DNA of 64,000 bases. It comes from Streptomyces spinosisporus. GTDB lineage: Bacteria > Actinomycetota > Actinomycetes > Streptomycetales > Streptomycetaceae. Position 1 is the first letter of the stretch, and every line of letters begins with the position of its first letter. The position numbers were made by a program, and so were the translations under genes. The DNA is taken from positions 186,001-250,000 of the forward strand of contig NZ_JALDAX010000008.1 of assembly GCF_022698145.1 (NCBI RefSeq), given 5' to 3'. Below, piece by piece: positions 15,232 through 24,569 of the stretch. The notes beneath the pieces were generated by a model. The model did no database searches. It saw only the letters and a list, made by a program, of their open reading frames with translations, and was not told where the DNA came from.

Positions 15232-16524
15232 ATGGCGGGTGCGCAGGATCTGCTGGATGCCGGGGAACGGCTCGACGCCGAGGCGCTGCGAGAGCTGCAG
15301 CTGGAGCGGCTGCGGGCCTCGCTGCGGCACACCTACGAGCGGGTGCCCTTCTACCGCGAGGCCTTCGACAAGGCGGGGGTGCGCCCCGAGGACTGCACGA
15401 CCCTCGCCGACCTGGCCCGTTTCCCGTTCACCACCAAGGGCGACCTGCGGGCGAACTACCCGTACGGCATGTTCGCGGTCCCCCAGGACCGGATCCGCCG
15501 TATCCACGCCTCCAGCGGCACCACCGGGCGCCCCACGGTGGTCGGGTACACGGACGGCGATCTCTCCCTGTGGGCCGACATGGTGGCCCGCTCGATCCGC
15601 GCGGCGGGCGGCAGGCCCGGCGACACGGTCCATGTGGCGTACGGCTACGGGTTGTTCACCGGTGGCCTCGGCGCGCACTACGGCGCCGAGCGGCTCGGCT
15701 GCACGGTCGTTCCGGCCTCCGGCGGGATGACGGCCCGTCAGGTCCAGCTGATCCAGGACCTGAAGCCCGGGATCATCATGGTGACGCCGTCGTACATGCT
15801 CACGCTCCTCGACGAGTTCGAGCGGCAGGGCGTCGATCCGCGCTCGACCTCGCTGCGGGTCGGGATCTTCGGTGCCGAGCCGTGGACGGAGCAGATGCGG
15901 CAGGAGATCGAGGGGCGGTTCGCGATCGACGCGGTCGACATATACGGCCTGTCGGAGGTGATCGGACCGGGGGTGGCGCAGGAGTGCGTGGAGACCAAGG
16001 ACGGACTGCACATCTGGGAGGACCACTTCTATCCGGAGATCGTCGACCCGATCACCGGTGAGGTGCTGCCCGACGGTGAGGAGGGCGAGCTGGTCTTCAC
16101 CTCGCTCACCAAGGAGGCGATGCCGGTGATCCGTTACCGGACCCGTGATCTGACCCGCCTGCTTCCGGGCACGGCGCGTGTCTTCCGCCGGATGGAGAAG
16201 ATCACCGGACGCAGCGACGACATGGTCATCCTGCGCGGGGTGAACCTCTTCCCCACACAGATCGAGGAGATCGTCCTCCGCACCCCCGGCGTCGCCCCCC
16301 ACTTCCAACTCCACCTGACCCGCGAGGGCCGCCTCGACGCCCTCACCGTACGCGCCGAGGCCCGCACGGACGCGACACGCGAAACACGCGACGCCGCGGC
16401 CCGGTCGATCGCAACAGCCGTGAAGGACAGCATCGGCGTGACGGTGGCGGTGGAGATCGTCGACCCTGAGACGCTGGAACGGTCGGTGGGGAAGATCCGG
16501 CGGATCGTGGATCTGCGGGGGTAG
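15232..16524 (+). CDS. Phenylacetate-CoA ligase family protein
   Basis: A 430-residue protein, the normal length for PaaK. Motifs in order: HTYERVPFYREAFDKAGV, phosphate loop HASSGTTGRPTVVGYTDGD (about residues 92-110), GAEPWTEQMR, DIYGLSEVIGPGV, RYRTRDLTRL, GRSDDMVILRGVNLFPTQIE and C-terminal Lys in SVGKIRRI. It converts phenylacetate or a related aryl acid to its CoA thioester. No other paa ring-hydroxylation gene is present, so the substrate may be different. It follows AGAGG upstream of the ATG. Convergent with the metallophosphoesterase gene. Confidence 0.9.
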   Translation: MAGAQDLLDAGERLDAEALRELQLERLRASLRHTYERVPFYREAFDKAGVRPEDCTTLADLARFPFTTKGDLRANYPYGMFAVPQDRIRRIHASSGTTGRPTVVGYTDGDLSLWADMVARSIRAAGGRPGDTVHVAYGYGLFTGGLGAHYGAERLGCTVVPASGGMTARQVQLIQDLKPGIIMVTPSYMLTLLDEFERQGVDPRSTSLRVGIFGAEPWTEQMRQEIEGRFAIDAVDIYGLSEVIGPGVAQECVETKDGLHIWEDHFYPEIVDPITGEVLPDGEEGELVFTSLTKEAMPVIRYRTRDLTRLLPGTARVFRRMEKITGRSDDMVILRGVNLFPTQIEEIVLRTPGVAPHFQLHLTREGRLDALTVRAEARTDATRETRDAAARSIATAVKDSIGVTVAVEIVDPETLERSVGKIRRIVDLRG

Positions 16525-16548
16525 GCGGGGGGCTGCTGCCACAGCGGG

Positions 16549-18063
16549 TCAGACGTGCAGTTCGGGAACGGCCGCCGACAGGGATGGCAGTGTCGGGCGG
16601 GTGATGCCGGACAGGTCGCGGAAGACGACGCTGTTGCGGTCGGTGACCGAGCGGCCCAGGGCGTGGTGCGGCCACAGGCCGGCGGCCATGCGGCGGCTGC
16701 GTTCGCCCCATTCGAGGGCCTCGGTGGTGCGGGCCTTGTAGAAGTTGAGGGCGTAGCCGCCGGTGTGGATGCGCAGCAGGGCGAACCCGCCGGGGTACTC
16801 CTTGGCCGCGCCGACCTCCTGCAGGGCCACGTGCGGGGCGTGGGGCAGCAGGGTGCGCTTGTTGCGGTGGGTGTGGCCCGCGTGGTGCAGGAAGACGCCG
16901 GGCGTGGCGGCGTAGGCCTCGACGATGGAGCGTGCCTGGCGGCGGCCCATGCGCTGGCCCGCGGCGACCGGGAAGAGGGAGTCCCGCACGAACAGCGGAT
17001 GATGGCCGAAGACCAGGGTCGGCTGGTCCTTGTTCTCGCGCAACCGGCTGCGGAACCAGGACAGTTGCTCGGCACCGAGCCCGCCAGAGTCGGCGCCGTT
17101 GCCCGGCTTCTCGTAGGTGTCGAGGCCGATGAGCCGCAATCCGCCCAGATCGCGCGCGAAGTACCCGGGCTCTTCCTCGCCTCCGAATCCGCGGCGGAAG
17201 GTGTCGCCGTCGTCGCCCGGTCCGTCGCCGGACCCGGGCCGGTCGTGGTTGCCCCGTACGACGAAGTACTCCTCGCCGTGGGTGCCGAACCCGTCCAGGA
17301 TCGCTCTGGCCTCGGCCAGGTCCCGTGCCCCGCCGCCGGCCGAGATGTCGCCCGCGGCCAGCAGCAGATCGGCCCCTCGTCTGCGGGCCTCCTCGACCAG
17401 GGCCCGGCTCATGATCTCCGGATACGGCGCGAGCCCCGGCTGCTGCGAGATCCCGCGCAGCAGCGGAAATCCGGTCACCAGCCCGGCGATGGTCTCCCCG
17501 AGGTGCAGGTCGTTGCAGAGCGCCAGGGTCATCAGGTGGCGGCCGGGCGGGGGCTGCGGCGTGGTGAAGGAGTACGGCCCGCCGAGCGAGCCGAGACCGT
17601 GCCGTGAGGTGCCCGCCGCGTTGCCCCGGACCAGGTGCAGCGTGGTGGGACGGGCGGCCACGCCTCGGGATCGCGCCTGGTAGTAGTACGTCTGCCCGGG
17701 CTCGAGCCCGGTGAGTTCCACATGGTGGTGCGCGGTGAGCCGGTCCTCGCCGGCGACGCGGTCGAGACGGCCGGGATGTGTGCCGTAGACGACCTCGCCC
17801 TCCGTGACGGCCGGCAGCATGTGGCCGAAGCCGTCGTCGGTGCCCGGCACGCCGGTGTACCACGTGATGATGGCCCGGTCCTCGGTCAGCGTGACCAGTT
17901 CCAGGTGGACGGCCGCGACGGTCTGGTGGTGCGGGAGACGGGCGCGGGCGGCGGAGGCGGCCTTGAGCAGGGCCGGGGCGAGCAGTGCTCCCGAACGCAG
18001 CACCTCACAGGGGCCGGGGACGCCGGCGAGGGCGGCGAGAGGAGCGGGGAAACAGCATCGCAT
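16549..18063 (-). CDS. Calcineurin-like metallophosphoesterase with purple-acid-phosphatase-type N domain
   Basis: About 504 residues. An FN3-like N domain (DRAIITWYTGVPGTD to ELTGLEPGQTYYYQ) precedes a calcineurin-type phosphoesterase. Metal-binding motifs in order: LCNDLHLGE, LLAAGDISAGG, VVRGNHDRPG, VFGHHPLF and HHAGHTHRNKR. These give the usual two-metal site, so a phosphomonoesterase or phosphodiesterase activity is likely. The leader before the domain is hydrophobic but not a clear signal peptide. The ATG at 18063 was chosen; AGGAGG lies 13 bp upstream, somewhat far, so a slightly earlier GTG start is possible. Confidence 0.84.
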   Translation of the reverse strand: MRCCFPAPLAALAGVPGPCEVLRSGALLAPALLKAASAARARLPHHQTVAAVHLELVTLTEDRAIITWYTGVPGTDDGFGHMLPAVTEGEVVYGTHPGRLDRVAGEDRLTAHHHVELTGLEPGQTYYYQARSRGVAARPTTLHLVRGNAAGTSRHGLGSLGGPYSFTTPQPPPGRHLMTLALCNDLHLGETIAGLVTGFPLLRGISQQPGLAPYPEIMSRALVEEARRRGADLLLAAGDISAGGGARDLAEARAILDGFGTHGEEYFVVRGNHDRPGSGDGPGDDGDTFRRGFGGEEEPGYFARDLGGLRLIGLDTYEKPGNGADSGGLGAEQLSWFRSRLRENKDQPTLVFGHHPLFVRDSLFPVAAGQRMGRRQARSIVEAYAATPGVFLHHAGHTHRNKRTLLPHAPHVALQEVGAAKEYPGGFALLRIHTGGYALNFYKARTTEALEWGERSRRMAAGLWPHHALGRSVTDRNSVVFRDLSGITRPTLPSLSAAVPELHV

Positions 18064-18099
18064 GCCTGGTTTGTGCCCTCCTGCCGTAAACACGAGACA

Positions 18100-18119
18100 T
18101 GGTAACGGCGGCCGTACCA
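18100..18119. promoter_or_regulatory. Inverted repeat TGGTA-N10-TACCA upstream of the phosphoesterase
   Basis: Lies in the 86-bp gap between the acyl-CoA ligase stop (18150) and the phosphoesterase start (18063), with an internal ACGGCGGCCGT palindrome. Five-base arms at this GC content make it a weak operator candidate. Confidence 0.25.
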
Positions 18120-18149
18120 GGTATGAAATGAGACTTCTTGTGTATCGCG

Positions 18150-19646
18150 TCACCCGGCGAAGCGGTTCCGCAGCTCCCGTTTGAGGATCTTCCCGCTCGC
18201 GTTGCGCGGCAGTTCGTCCACGAACTCCACCCGCTTCGGCGCCTTGAAGTGGGCGAGCTTCTCGCGGACGTGGGCGATGAGGTCCTGTTCGGAGACTGCG
18301 CCGCGCGGCACGACGACGGCCGTGACGGCCTCGATCCACCGCTCGTCGGGCAGCCCGATCACGGCGACCTCGGCGACGCCGTCGTGCGTGTACAGGGCGT
18401 CCTCGACCTGGCGCGAAGCGACCAGTACGCCACCGGAGTTGATGACGTCCTTCACCCGGTCGACGATCGTGTAATAGCCGTGCGCGTCCCGCACCGCGAG
18501 GTCGCCGGAGTGGAACCAGCCGTCACGGAAGGCGGCGGCCGTCTCCTCGGGCTTGTCCCAGTAGCCCTCGCACAACTGCGGGGAACGGTAGACGATCTCG
18601 CCCGGTGTGCCGTCGGGGACGTCCTTGCCGTCCTCGTCGACCACGCGCGCGTCGACGAAGAGGACGGGGCGGCCGCAGGAGTCCATGCGGCCCTTGTGCT
18701 CGTCGGGTGCGAGGACGGTTGCCAGGGGGCCGATCTCGCTCTGTCCGAAGCAGTTGTAGAAGCCGAGCTCCGGCAGCCGTTCGCGCAGCCGCTCCAGGAC
18801 GGGCACCGGCATGATCGACGCCCCGTAGTAGGCCTTGCGCAGTCCGGACAGGTCCCGGGTCGCGAAGTCCGGGCGGTTGGACAGGCCGATCCAGACCGTG
18901 GGCGGCGCGAACAGACTGTCCACCCGGCCCGCTTCGATCAGTTCGAAGATCCGGTCGCCGTCGGGCGCGTCGAGAACGATGTTCGTGGCACCGACCGCGA
19001 GATACGGCAGCAGGAACACATGCATCTGCGCCGAGTGGTAGAGCGGCAGGGAGTGCACGGGCCGGTCGCCGGCGCTGAGGTCGAGAGCGGTGATCGCGCT
19101 CAAGTACTCGTGGACCAGGGCGCGGTGCGTCATCATCGCGCCCTTGGGCAGGGCGGTGGTGCCGGAGGTGTACAGCAGCTGCACCAGGTCCTCGGCGCGC
19201 GGTTCGGGACCGTCGTACGCGGGCGCCGTCGCCTGCCGCGCCAGCAGGGAGTCCTCGGCGTCGCGCAGGGTCAACGTCCGTACGCCGTCCGGGAGTTGCC
19301 CGGCCAGACCGGGGTCGGCCAGGACGATCGAGCTGCCGGACTGGCCGACGATGTAGGCGAGGTCGTCGCCGGTCAGGTTCTGGTTGACCGGCACATGGAC
19401 CAGGCCCGCGCGGGCGCAGGCGAGGAAGCCGATCAGATAGGCGTCCGAGTTGTGGCCGTAGGCGCCGACCCGGTCGCCGGGGGCGAGGCCCAGGCCGAGC
19501 AGGACGCTCGCCGCCCGGGAGACGGCCTCGTCGAGTTCCCCGTACGTCCACGAGCGGTCGCGGTACTCGACCGCGTCGCGTGCGGGGGTGCGCCGGGCAC
19601 TGCGCCGCAGCACCCCGTCGACCGTGCTGCCCTGTCCCTGCGTCAT
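18150..19646 (-). CDS. Acyl-CoA ligase (AMP-forming)
   Basis: A 498-residue ANL enzyme. P-loop LLYTSGTTALPKGAMMTH (about residues 155-172), NCFGQSEIGP, YRSPQLCEGYWDKPEETAAA, GWFHSGDLAV, VKDVINSGGVLVASRQVED and the C-terminal catalytic Lys in NASGKILKRE. It activates a fatty or aromatic acid; class I cannot be refined from sequence. It lies 95 bp upstream (in transcription order) of the phosphoesterase and follows another acyl-CoA synthetase gene on the same strand, so it may share a transcript with neighbours. Confidence 0.9.
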   Translation of the reverse strand: MTQGQGSTVDGVLRRSARRTPARDAVEYRDRSWTYGELDEAVSRAASVLLGLGLAPGDRVGAYGHNSDAYLIGFLACARAGLVHVPVNQNLTGDDLAYIVGQSGSSIVLADPGLAGQLPDGVRTLTLRDAEDSLLARQATAPAYDGPEPRAEDLVQLLYTSGTTALPKGAMMTHRALVHEYLSAITALDLSAGDRPVHSLPLYHSAQMHVFLLPYLAVGATNIVLDAPDGDRIFELIEAGRVDSLFAPPTVWIGLSNRPDFATRDLSGLRKAYYGASIMPVPVLERLRERLPELGFYNCFGQSEIGPLATVLAPDEHKGRMDSCGRPVLFVDARVVDEDGKDVPDGTPGEIVYRSPQLCEGYWDKPEETAAAFRDGWFHSGDLAVRDAHGYYTIVDRVKDVINSGGVLVASRQVEDALYTHDGVAEVAVIGLPDERWIEAVTAVVVPRGAVSEQDLIAHVREKLAHFKAPKRVEFVDELPRNASGKILKRELRNRFAG

Positions 19647-19741
19647 GACTGATGATCCTCGGTCCGACGCCGGGTCAGGTCAAGCATGTGGCGGGGTCGG
19701 GGGCCGGGCGGGTCACCGTGTGCATGGCATGGCGATGCCCG

Positions 19742-21295
19742 TCACACGGGTCGGGTACGGCCCTCCCAGTACGGATCGCGCAGCCGCCGTTTGTAGAGCT
19801 TGCCGTTGGGGTCGCGGGGCATCTCGGCGATGAAGTCGACGCTCTTGGGCCGTTTGTAGCCCGCGAGTTGCTCGGCGCAGTGGTCGAGGATCGCGGCGGC
19901 GAGGGCCGGTCCGGGGTCGTGGCCGGGCGCCGCCTCGACGACCGCCTTGACCTCTTCGCCCCAGTCGTCGTGCGGGATGCCGAAGACGGCGGCGTCGGCG
20001 ACGGCGGGGTGGGCGAGCAGGACGGACTCGATCTCGGCCGGGTAGATGTTGACGCCGCCCGAGATGATCATGTCGATCTTGCGGTCGCGCAGGAAGAGAT
20101 AGCCGTCCTCGTCGAGGTAACCGAGGTCGCCGACGGTGAAGAAGTCGCCGATGCGGTTCTTCCTCGTCTTGGCCTCGTCCTTGTGGTAGGCGAAGCCGCC
20201 GGTGTTCATCTTCATGTAGACGGTGCCGAGTTCACCGGCGGGCAACCGGTTGCCGTCGTCGTCGAAGACCGCGAGTTCGCTGATGGGCCAGGCCTTGCCG
20301 ACGGTACCGGGCTTCTTCAGCCAGTCCTCGGCGGTGGCGAAGGCGCCGCCGCCCTCGCTGGCCGCGTAGTACTCCTCCACCGACTCGCCCCACCAGTCGA
20401 TCATCGCCCGCTTCACATGGTCCGGGCACGGGGCGGCGCCGTGGATGGCGTGCCGCATGGACGAGACGTCGTAGGACCGCCTGACCTCCTCCGGGAGGGC
20501 GAGCAGCCGGTGGAACTGGGTGGGGACCATGTGGGTGTGCGTGCACTTCTCGCGGTCGATGAGCCGGAGCATCTCCTCGGGCGTCCACTTGTCCATCAGG
20601 ACCAGCCGGTGGCCGATGTGCAGGGACGCGCCCGCGAACTGCAGCACCGCGGTGTGGTAGAGCGGCGAGCAGACGAGATGGGCGTTGTCGTCGAACGGCT
20701 TGATGCCGAAGATGCCGAGGAAGCCGCCGAGATAGGCCTCCTCGGGGGTCTTGCCGGACAGCGGGCGGCGGATGCCGCGCGGACGGCCCGTGGTTCCCGA
20801 GGTGTAGTTCATGACCCAGCCGAGCTCGCGGTGCTCGGGCACCGACTCCGGTTGTCCGTCGAGCAGTTCGGCGTACGGCCTGAATCCCTCGACCGTGCCG
20901 ACGGCGTACCGGTGGGTGGCCGGAAGCCCTGCCTCGTCGGCGGCGTGCCGCACCGCCTGCGCGAACCGTTCGTGCGAGATCAGCACCTTGGCGCCGGAGT
21001 CGGCGACGATCCAGCCGATCTCCGGGCCGACGAAGTGGTGGTTGACCGGCACGAGATAGAAGCCGGCCTGGCTGGCGGCCAGGTAGGCGGTGAAGAACTC
21101 GACGCCGTTGGGCAGGACCACCGCGAAGGCGTCGCCGCGCTGCAGTCCGGCGGCGCGCAGGCCGTGGACCATCCGGTTGGTCGCGGCGTGCAGCCGGCCC
21201 GCGGTCCACTGCTCGCCGTCCGGCGCGACAAGGACCTGACGGTCGGGATCGGCCGCGGCCTGGGCCCAGAATCCGACGGGGGGCGTACTCGTCAC
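19742..21295 (-). CDS. Acyl-CoA synthetase (AMP-forming, FadD family)
   Basis: About 517 residues. P-loop NYTSGTTGRPRGIRRP, with Arg in place of the usual Lys after the second Gly-X-Pro; YAASEGG; MKMNTGGFAYHKDEAKT; GDLGYLDEDGYLFLRDRKID; SGGVNIYPAEIESVL; and the C-terminal Lys in DPNGKLYKRR. This pattern is close to actinobacterial bile-acid/fatty-acid ligases. Start GTG 21295 has GGAAGGAG 6 bp upstream and overlaps the nitronate-monooxygenase stop as GTGA, so the two are coupled. Downstream of the stop a short GGCAT/ATGCC hairpin (19726-19739) is the only 3' element seen. Confidence 0.9.
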   Translation of the reverse strand: MTSTPPVGFWAQAAADPDRQVLVAPDGEQWTAGRLHAATNRMVHGLRAAGLQRGDAFAVVLPNGVEFFTAYLAASQAGFYLVPVNHHFVGPEIGWIVADSGAKVLISHERFAQAVRHAADEAGLPATHRYAVGTVEGFRPYAELLDGQPESVPEHRELGWVMNYTSGTTGRPRGIRRPLSGKTPEEAYLGGFLGIFGIKPFDDNAHLVCSPLYHTAVLQFAGASLHIGHRLVLMDKWTPEEMLRLIDREKCTHTHMVPTQFHRLLALPEEVRRSYDVSSMRHAIHGAAPCPDHVKRAMIDWWGESVEEYYAASEGGGAFATAEDWLKKPGTVGKAWPISELAVFDDDGNRLPAGELGTVYMKMNTGGFAYHKDEAKTRKNRIGDFFTVGDLGYLDEDGYLFLRDRKIDMIISGGVNIYPAEIESVLLAHPAVADAAVFGIPHDDWGEEVKAVVEAAPGHDPGPALAAAILDHCAEQLAGYKRPKSVDFIAEMPRDPNGKLYKRRLRDPYWEGRTRPV

Positions 21296-22416
21296 GTGCC
21301 GCTCCTTCCGGCGATACGGATCATGCGGTCGACGGCCTCCTCGAAGCCGCGCGTGAGGTCGTCGAAGACGGCCTGGACACTGCGTTCGCTGTTCATCCGG
21401 CCGACGATCTGGCCGACGGGCGTGCCGAGCAGCGGCTCGATCTCGTACTTCTGGATGCGGGTGAGGGCGTCGGCGACGAGCAGGCCCTGCAGGGGCATGG
21501 GCAGGGCGCCGGGCCCGGCCGGGTCGTCCCAGGCGTCGGTCCATTCGGTACGGAGCTGGCGTGCCGGTTTGCCGCTCAGGGCGCGGGAGCGGACGGTGTC
21601 GCCGGAGCCGGCGGCGAGGAGTTTGCGGGTCACCGCGGGCGAGCTGAGGTCGGCCTCCGTGACGGTCAGCCAGATCGAGCCGAGCCAGACGCCCTGGGCG
21701 CCGAGGGCGAGCGCGGCGGCCGCCTGCTGTCCGCTGCCGATGCCGCCGGCGGCCAGCACGGGCAGCGGGTCGACGGCGTCGACGACCTCCGGGGTGAGCA
21801 CCATGGAGGCGATCTCGCCGGTGTGGCCGCCGGCTTCGTAGCCCTGGGCGACGACGATGTCGATGCCGGCTTCCTTGTGCTTGAGCGCGTGCCGGGCGCT
21901 GCCCGCGAGCGCGGCGACGAGCACGTCGTGCTCATGGGCGCGGGCGATGACGTCGGCGGGCGGGGAGCCGAGGGCGTTGGCGAGCAGCCGGATCGGGTAG
22001 TCGAAGGCGACGTCGAGCTGGCTCCGGGCGACCTGTTCCATCCAGCCGGTGATGCGCCAGCCGGATGCCTCGCCCTCGTCCAGTTCGGGCACGCCGTACT
22101 TGGCGAGGGTGTCCTTGACGAACTGCCGGTGCGCCTCGGGGATCATGGCTTCGACGTCGGCCTCGGTCAGCGGCCGATGGTTCGGGGCCTCGGCCTTCTT
22201 GGCGGGCATCACCACGTCCAGCCCGTAGGGGCGCCCCTCGACATGGGCCTCGATCCAGTCCAGGTCGCGTTTGAGGTCGTCGGAGGCGGTGTAGCGGACC
22301 GCGCCGAGCACTCCGAAGCCGCCGGCCCGGCTGATGGCGGCGGCGACGGCGGGGAACGGCGTGAAGCCGAATATGGCGTGCTCGACTCCCAGTTTCTTGC
22401 TCAGCTCCGTCTGCAT
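21292..22416 (-). CDS. Nitronate monooxygenase/2-nitropropane-dioxygenase-like flavoprotein
   Basis: A 374-residue TIM-barrel FMN enzyme. FGFTPFPAVAAAISRAGGFG at the N terminus, VAQGYEAGGHTGEIAS (catalytic-site His loop, about residues 190-205), LAAGGIGSGQQAAAALALGA and GVWLGSIWL complete the pattern. In mycobacteria a related protein (Rv3553) lies in the sterol-catabolism region, and the fusion of this gene to an acyl-CoA synthetase gene by a 4-nt overlap fits a lipid-degradation role rather than nitroalkane detoxification. Its promoter region has a copy of the shared TCTGA/TCAGA element. Confidence 0.87.
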   Translation of the reverse strand: MQTELSKKLGVEHAIFGFTPFPAVAAAISRAGGFGVLGAVRYTASDDLKRDLDWIEAHVEGRPYGLDVVMPAKKAEAPNHRPLTEADVEAMIPEAHRQFVKDTLAKYGVPELDEGEASGWRITGWMEQVARSQLDVAFDYPIRLLANALGSPPADVIARAHEHDVLVAALAGSARHALKHKEAGIDIVVAQGYEAGGHTGEIASMVLTPEVVDAVDPLPVLAAGGIGSGQQAAAALALGAQGVWLGSIWLTVTEADLSSPAVTRKLLAAGSGDTVRSRALSGKPARQLRTEWTDAWDDPAGPGALPMPLQGLLVADALTRIQKYEIEPLLGTPVGQIVGRMNSERSVQAVFDDLTRGFEEAVDRMIRIAGRSGT

Positions 22417-22455
22417 GGGCGCAGGATGCCGCAGTCCTCCGGCCGACGGAAGACC

Positions 22456-22480
22456 TTTTCTGATGCTCCGTCAGATTTCT
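22456..22480. promoter_or_regulatory. TetR-type operator, copy B of a shared lipid-regulon element
   Basis: Inverted repeat TCTGAT-GCTCC-GTCAGA (22459-22475), flanked by TT and TTTCT as in copy A at 10389-10413. It lies 40 bp upstream of the nitronate-monooxygenase ATG on the minus strand. Confidence 0.6.
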
Positions 22481-22531
22481 GGACAGCGGGCGCCTTCTGC
22501 ACGCCTCGTTGACACACCGCACCCCTGACAC

Positions 22532-22572
22532 GAAAGTTTCATCCCGGAAGGTGATCGAGGAAAAATACTTTC
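22532..22572. promoter_or_regulatory. Paired GAAA/TTTC inverted repeats upstream of serine hydrolase
   Basis: GAAAGTTTC (22532-22540) and GAAAAATACTTTC (22560-22572) are two GAAA-n-TTTC elements in an unusually AT-rich stretch 20-60 bp upstream of the ATG at 22592. RpiR-family regulators bind sites of this kind (GAAA, short spacer, TTTC). They could also be simple promoter elements. Confidence 0.4.
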
Positions 22573-22591
22573 ACTCCGTGGAGGATCGCCC

Positions 22592-24370
22592 ATGACGGAC
22601 GAAGCGGCGGGACGGCCCGGCCTGTCCCGACGTCAACTGGCCCGAAGAGCCCTCGCCTTGGGCGGCGCCCTGGCCGTCGCGCCGTTCCCGGCGGGCCCGG
22701 CGGCCGAGGCGGCAACGGGCTCCGGGCACCCCACCCTGCGGCACGGCTCGGCGGAGCGCGCCGGTCTGCTCGCACCCCATCTGCGTCAACTGGTCACCGA
22801 CGCGCAGACGTTCCTCGGCCCCTCCCCCAAGCATCCGTGGTACGCGGGCGCCGTCCTGCTCGCCGGCCGCGGCGGCACCGTGGCCCTGCACGAGCCCATC
22901 GGGATGGCGGTGCGCTACCAGGCGTACGACGAGAAGACCGACACCGGTGTCGAGTTCCCGGCCGATCAGCAGATCCCCATGGCCAGGGACACGGTCTTCG
23001 ACCTGGCCTCGGTGTCGAAGCTGTTCACCTCACTGCTCGCCGTGCAGCAGATGGAGCGGGGCACGCTGCAGCTGGAGGGGACGGTCGCCTCCTACGTCCC
23101 CGAGTTCGGCGCGGCGGGGAAGCAGGACATCACGATCCGTCAGCTGCTCACCCACACCTCGGGGTTCCGCGACTGGATCCCGCTGTACAAGGCGCCGACG
23201 CGTGAGGGGAAACTCCAACTCATCTACGACGAGGCGCCGCTCAACCCGCCCGGCACCAAGTACCTCTACTCCGACCTGAATCTGATCTCGCTCCAGCTCG
23301 TCCTGGAGAAGATCACCGGCCGCACCCTGGACGCCCTGCTCCACGAGAACATCACCGGCCCGCTCGGCCTGCACCGCACCCGCTACAACCCGCCGGCCTC
23401 CTGGAAGCCGAAGATCGCGGCCACGGAGGACGAGCGGGCGCCCTGGTCCGGCCTGGAACGGGGCCTGGTGTGGGGCGAGGTGCACGACGAGAACGCCTAC
23501 AGCCTCGGCGGGGTCGCCGGGCACGCCGGGGTGTTCTCCAGCGCCTGGGACCTCGCCGTCCTCGGCCGCACCCTGCTCAACGGCGGCGTCTACGGCCGCA
23601 GCCGGATCCTTCGGCCGGAGTCGGTGGAGCTGCTGTTCACGGACTTCAACACCGCCTTCCCCGGGGACGAGCACGGACTCGGCTTCGAGCTCTACCAGCA
23701 CTGGTACATGGGCGCGATGGCCACACCGCGCACCGCGGGGCACACCGGCTTCACCGGCACCTCCCTGGTCCTCGACCCGACGACCGACTCCTTCCTGATT
23801 GTCCTCGGCAACTCGGTGCATCCGGTGCGCAGTTGGCGCTCCGGCTCCGCTCCCCGGGTCGCCACCGCCAACAACCTGGCACGCGCCGTGCCGGTGCGCC
23901 CGGAGCGGGGCCGTACGGCATGGTTCGCGGGAATGGCGAGCGCCACGACCGCCACGCTCGCGCTGCCCCCGCTCGACACGACACACGGGGCGCGGCTCAC
24001 CAACTCCCTGTGGTGGGACACCGAGCCCGCGTCGGACACCGTCGTACTGGAGGCCACCACGGACGGCGGCACGACCTGGCACCCGATCCCCTTCACCACA
24101 ACCCGCCACGGCGAGCGCCCGCAGAACCACCCCTCCGGCTCGGCAACCGGCTGGTCGGGCCGCGTCTGGCACCGGGTGAGGGCCGACCTGCCAGCGCACG
24201 CCGGTCTCACCCTGCGCTGGCGGTACACGACCGACACGCTGTACGTCGGACGTGGGGTGTACGTCGATGGGCTTCGGGTTGAGGCGGGGGGACGAGTTCT
24301 CTTCGACGAGACACGGAGGGAGGATGCTGCGCGGATCGCGGCGACGGGGTGGGAGGAGTCGGCCGACTAG
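22592..24370 (+). CDS. Tat-exported serine hydrolase (beta-lactamase class C/esterase fold)
   Basis: A 592-residue protein. A Tat-type signal (SRRQLARRALALGGALAVAP, residues 12-31, cleavage near AEAATG) is followed by a class C beta-lactamase fold: SVSK (Ser140, Lys143) is the catalytic SxxK, YSDLN stands for the YxN motif, and HTGFTG is the third motif. A C-terminal about 150-residue domain starting near NLARAVPV looks like a beta-sandwich (DTVVLEATTDGGTTWHPIPF), perhaps carbohydrate- or wall-binding. Role likely in cleaving cell-wall peptides or esters outside the cell. GGAGG lies 7 bp before the ATG. Upstream GAAA/TTTC repeats may regulate it. Confidence 0.86.
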   Translation: MTDEAAGRPGLSRRQLARRALALGGALAVAPFPAGPAAEAATGSGHPTLRHGSAERAGLLAPHLRQLVTDAQTFLGPSPKHPWYAGAVLLAGRGGTVALHEPIGMAVRYQAYDEKTDTGVEFPADQQIPMARDTVFDLASVSKLFTSLLAVQQMERGTLQLEGTVASYVPEFGAAGKQDITIRQLLTHTSGFRDWIPLYKAPTREGKLQLIYDEAPLNPPGTKYLYSDLNLISLQLVLEKITGRTLDALLHENITGPLGLHRTRYNPPASWKPKIAATEDERAPWSGLERGLVWGEVHDENAYSLGGVAGHAGVFSSAWDLAVLGRTLLNGGVYGRSRILRPESVELLFTDFNTAFPGDEHGLGFELYQHWYMGAMATPRTAGHTGFTGTSLVLDPTTDSFLIVLGNSVHPVRSWRSGSAPRVATANNLARAVPVRPERGRTAWFAGMASATTATLALPPLDTTHGARLTNSLWWDTEPASDTVVLEATTDGGTTWHPIPFTTTRHGERPQNHPSGSATGWSGRVWHRVRADLPAHAGLTLRWRYTTDTLYVGRGVYVDGLRVEAGGRVLFDETRREDAARIAATGWEESAD

Positions 24371-24569
24371 GAGCTGTATGTGAGATGAGGCTGGACGCGG
24401 GGGCCGCGCCCCGATCACCCCAGCAGGGTCTCGGGGGGCGGCTGTGGGGCGGAGGGGCGGGTGGCGCGATGAGGTTCATGGTCGGGCCCGTCCGGGAGTC
24501 GCGGAGTCGCCGTTCTGCGCACATCGGGCCCCGTGGCGCCGAGTTGATCCGAACGGCCGGCAGTCGGCG

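Noticed and set aside
19726..19739. GGCAT-GGCG-ATGCC hairpin behind an acyl-CoA synthetase
   Set aside because: Too short to claim as a terminator.
24371..24569. CGGGG-GCCGCG-CCCCG hairpin after the serine hydrolase
   Set aside because: A stem of 5 bp in very GC-rich DNA has no weight; no U-tract. The 199-bp gap shows nothing else.
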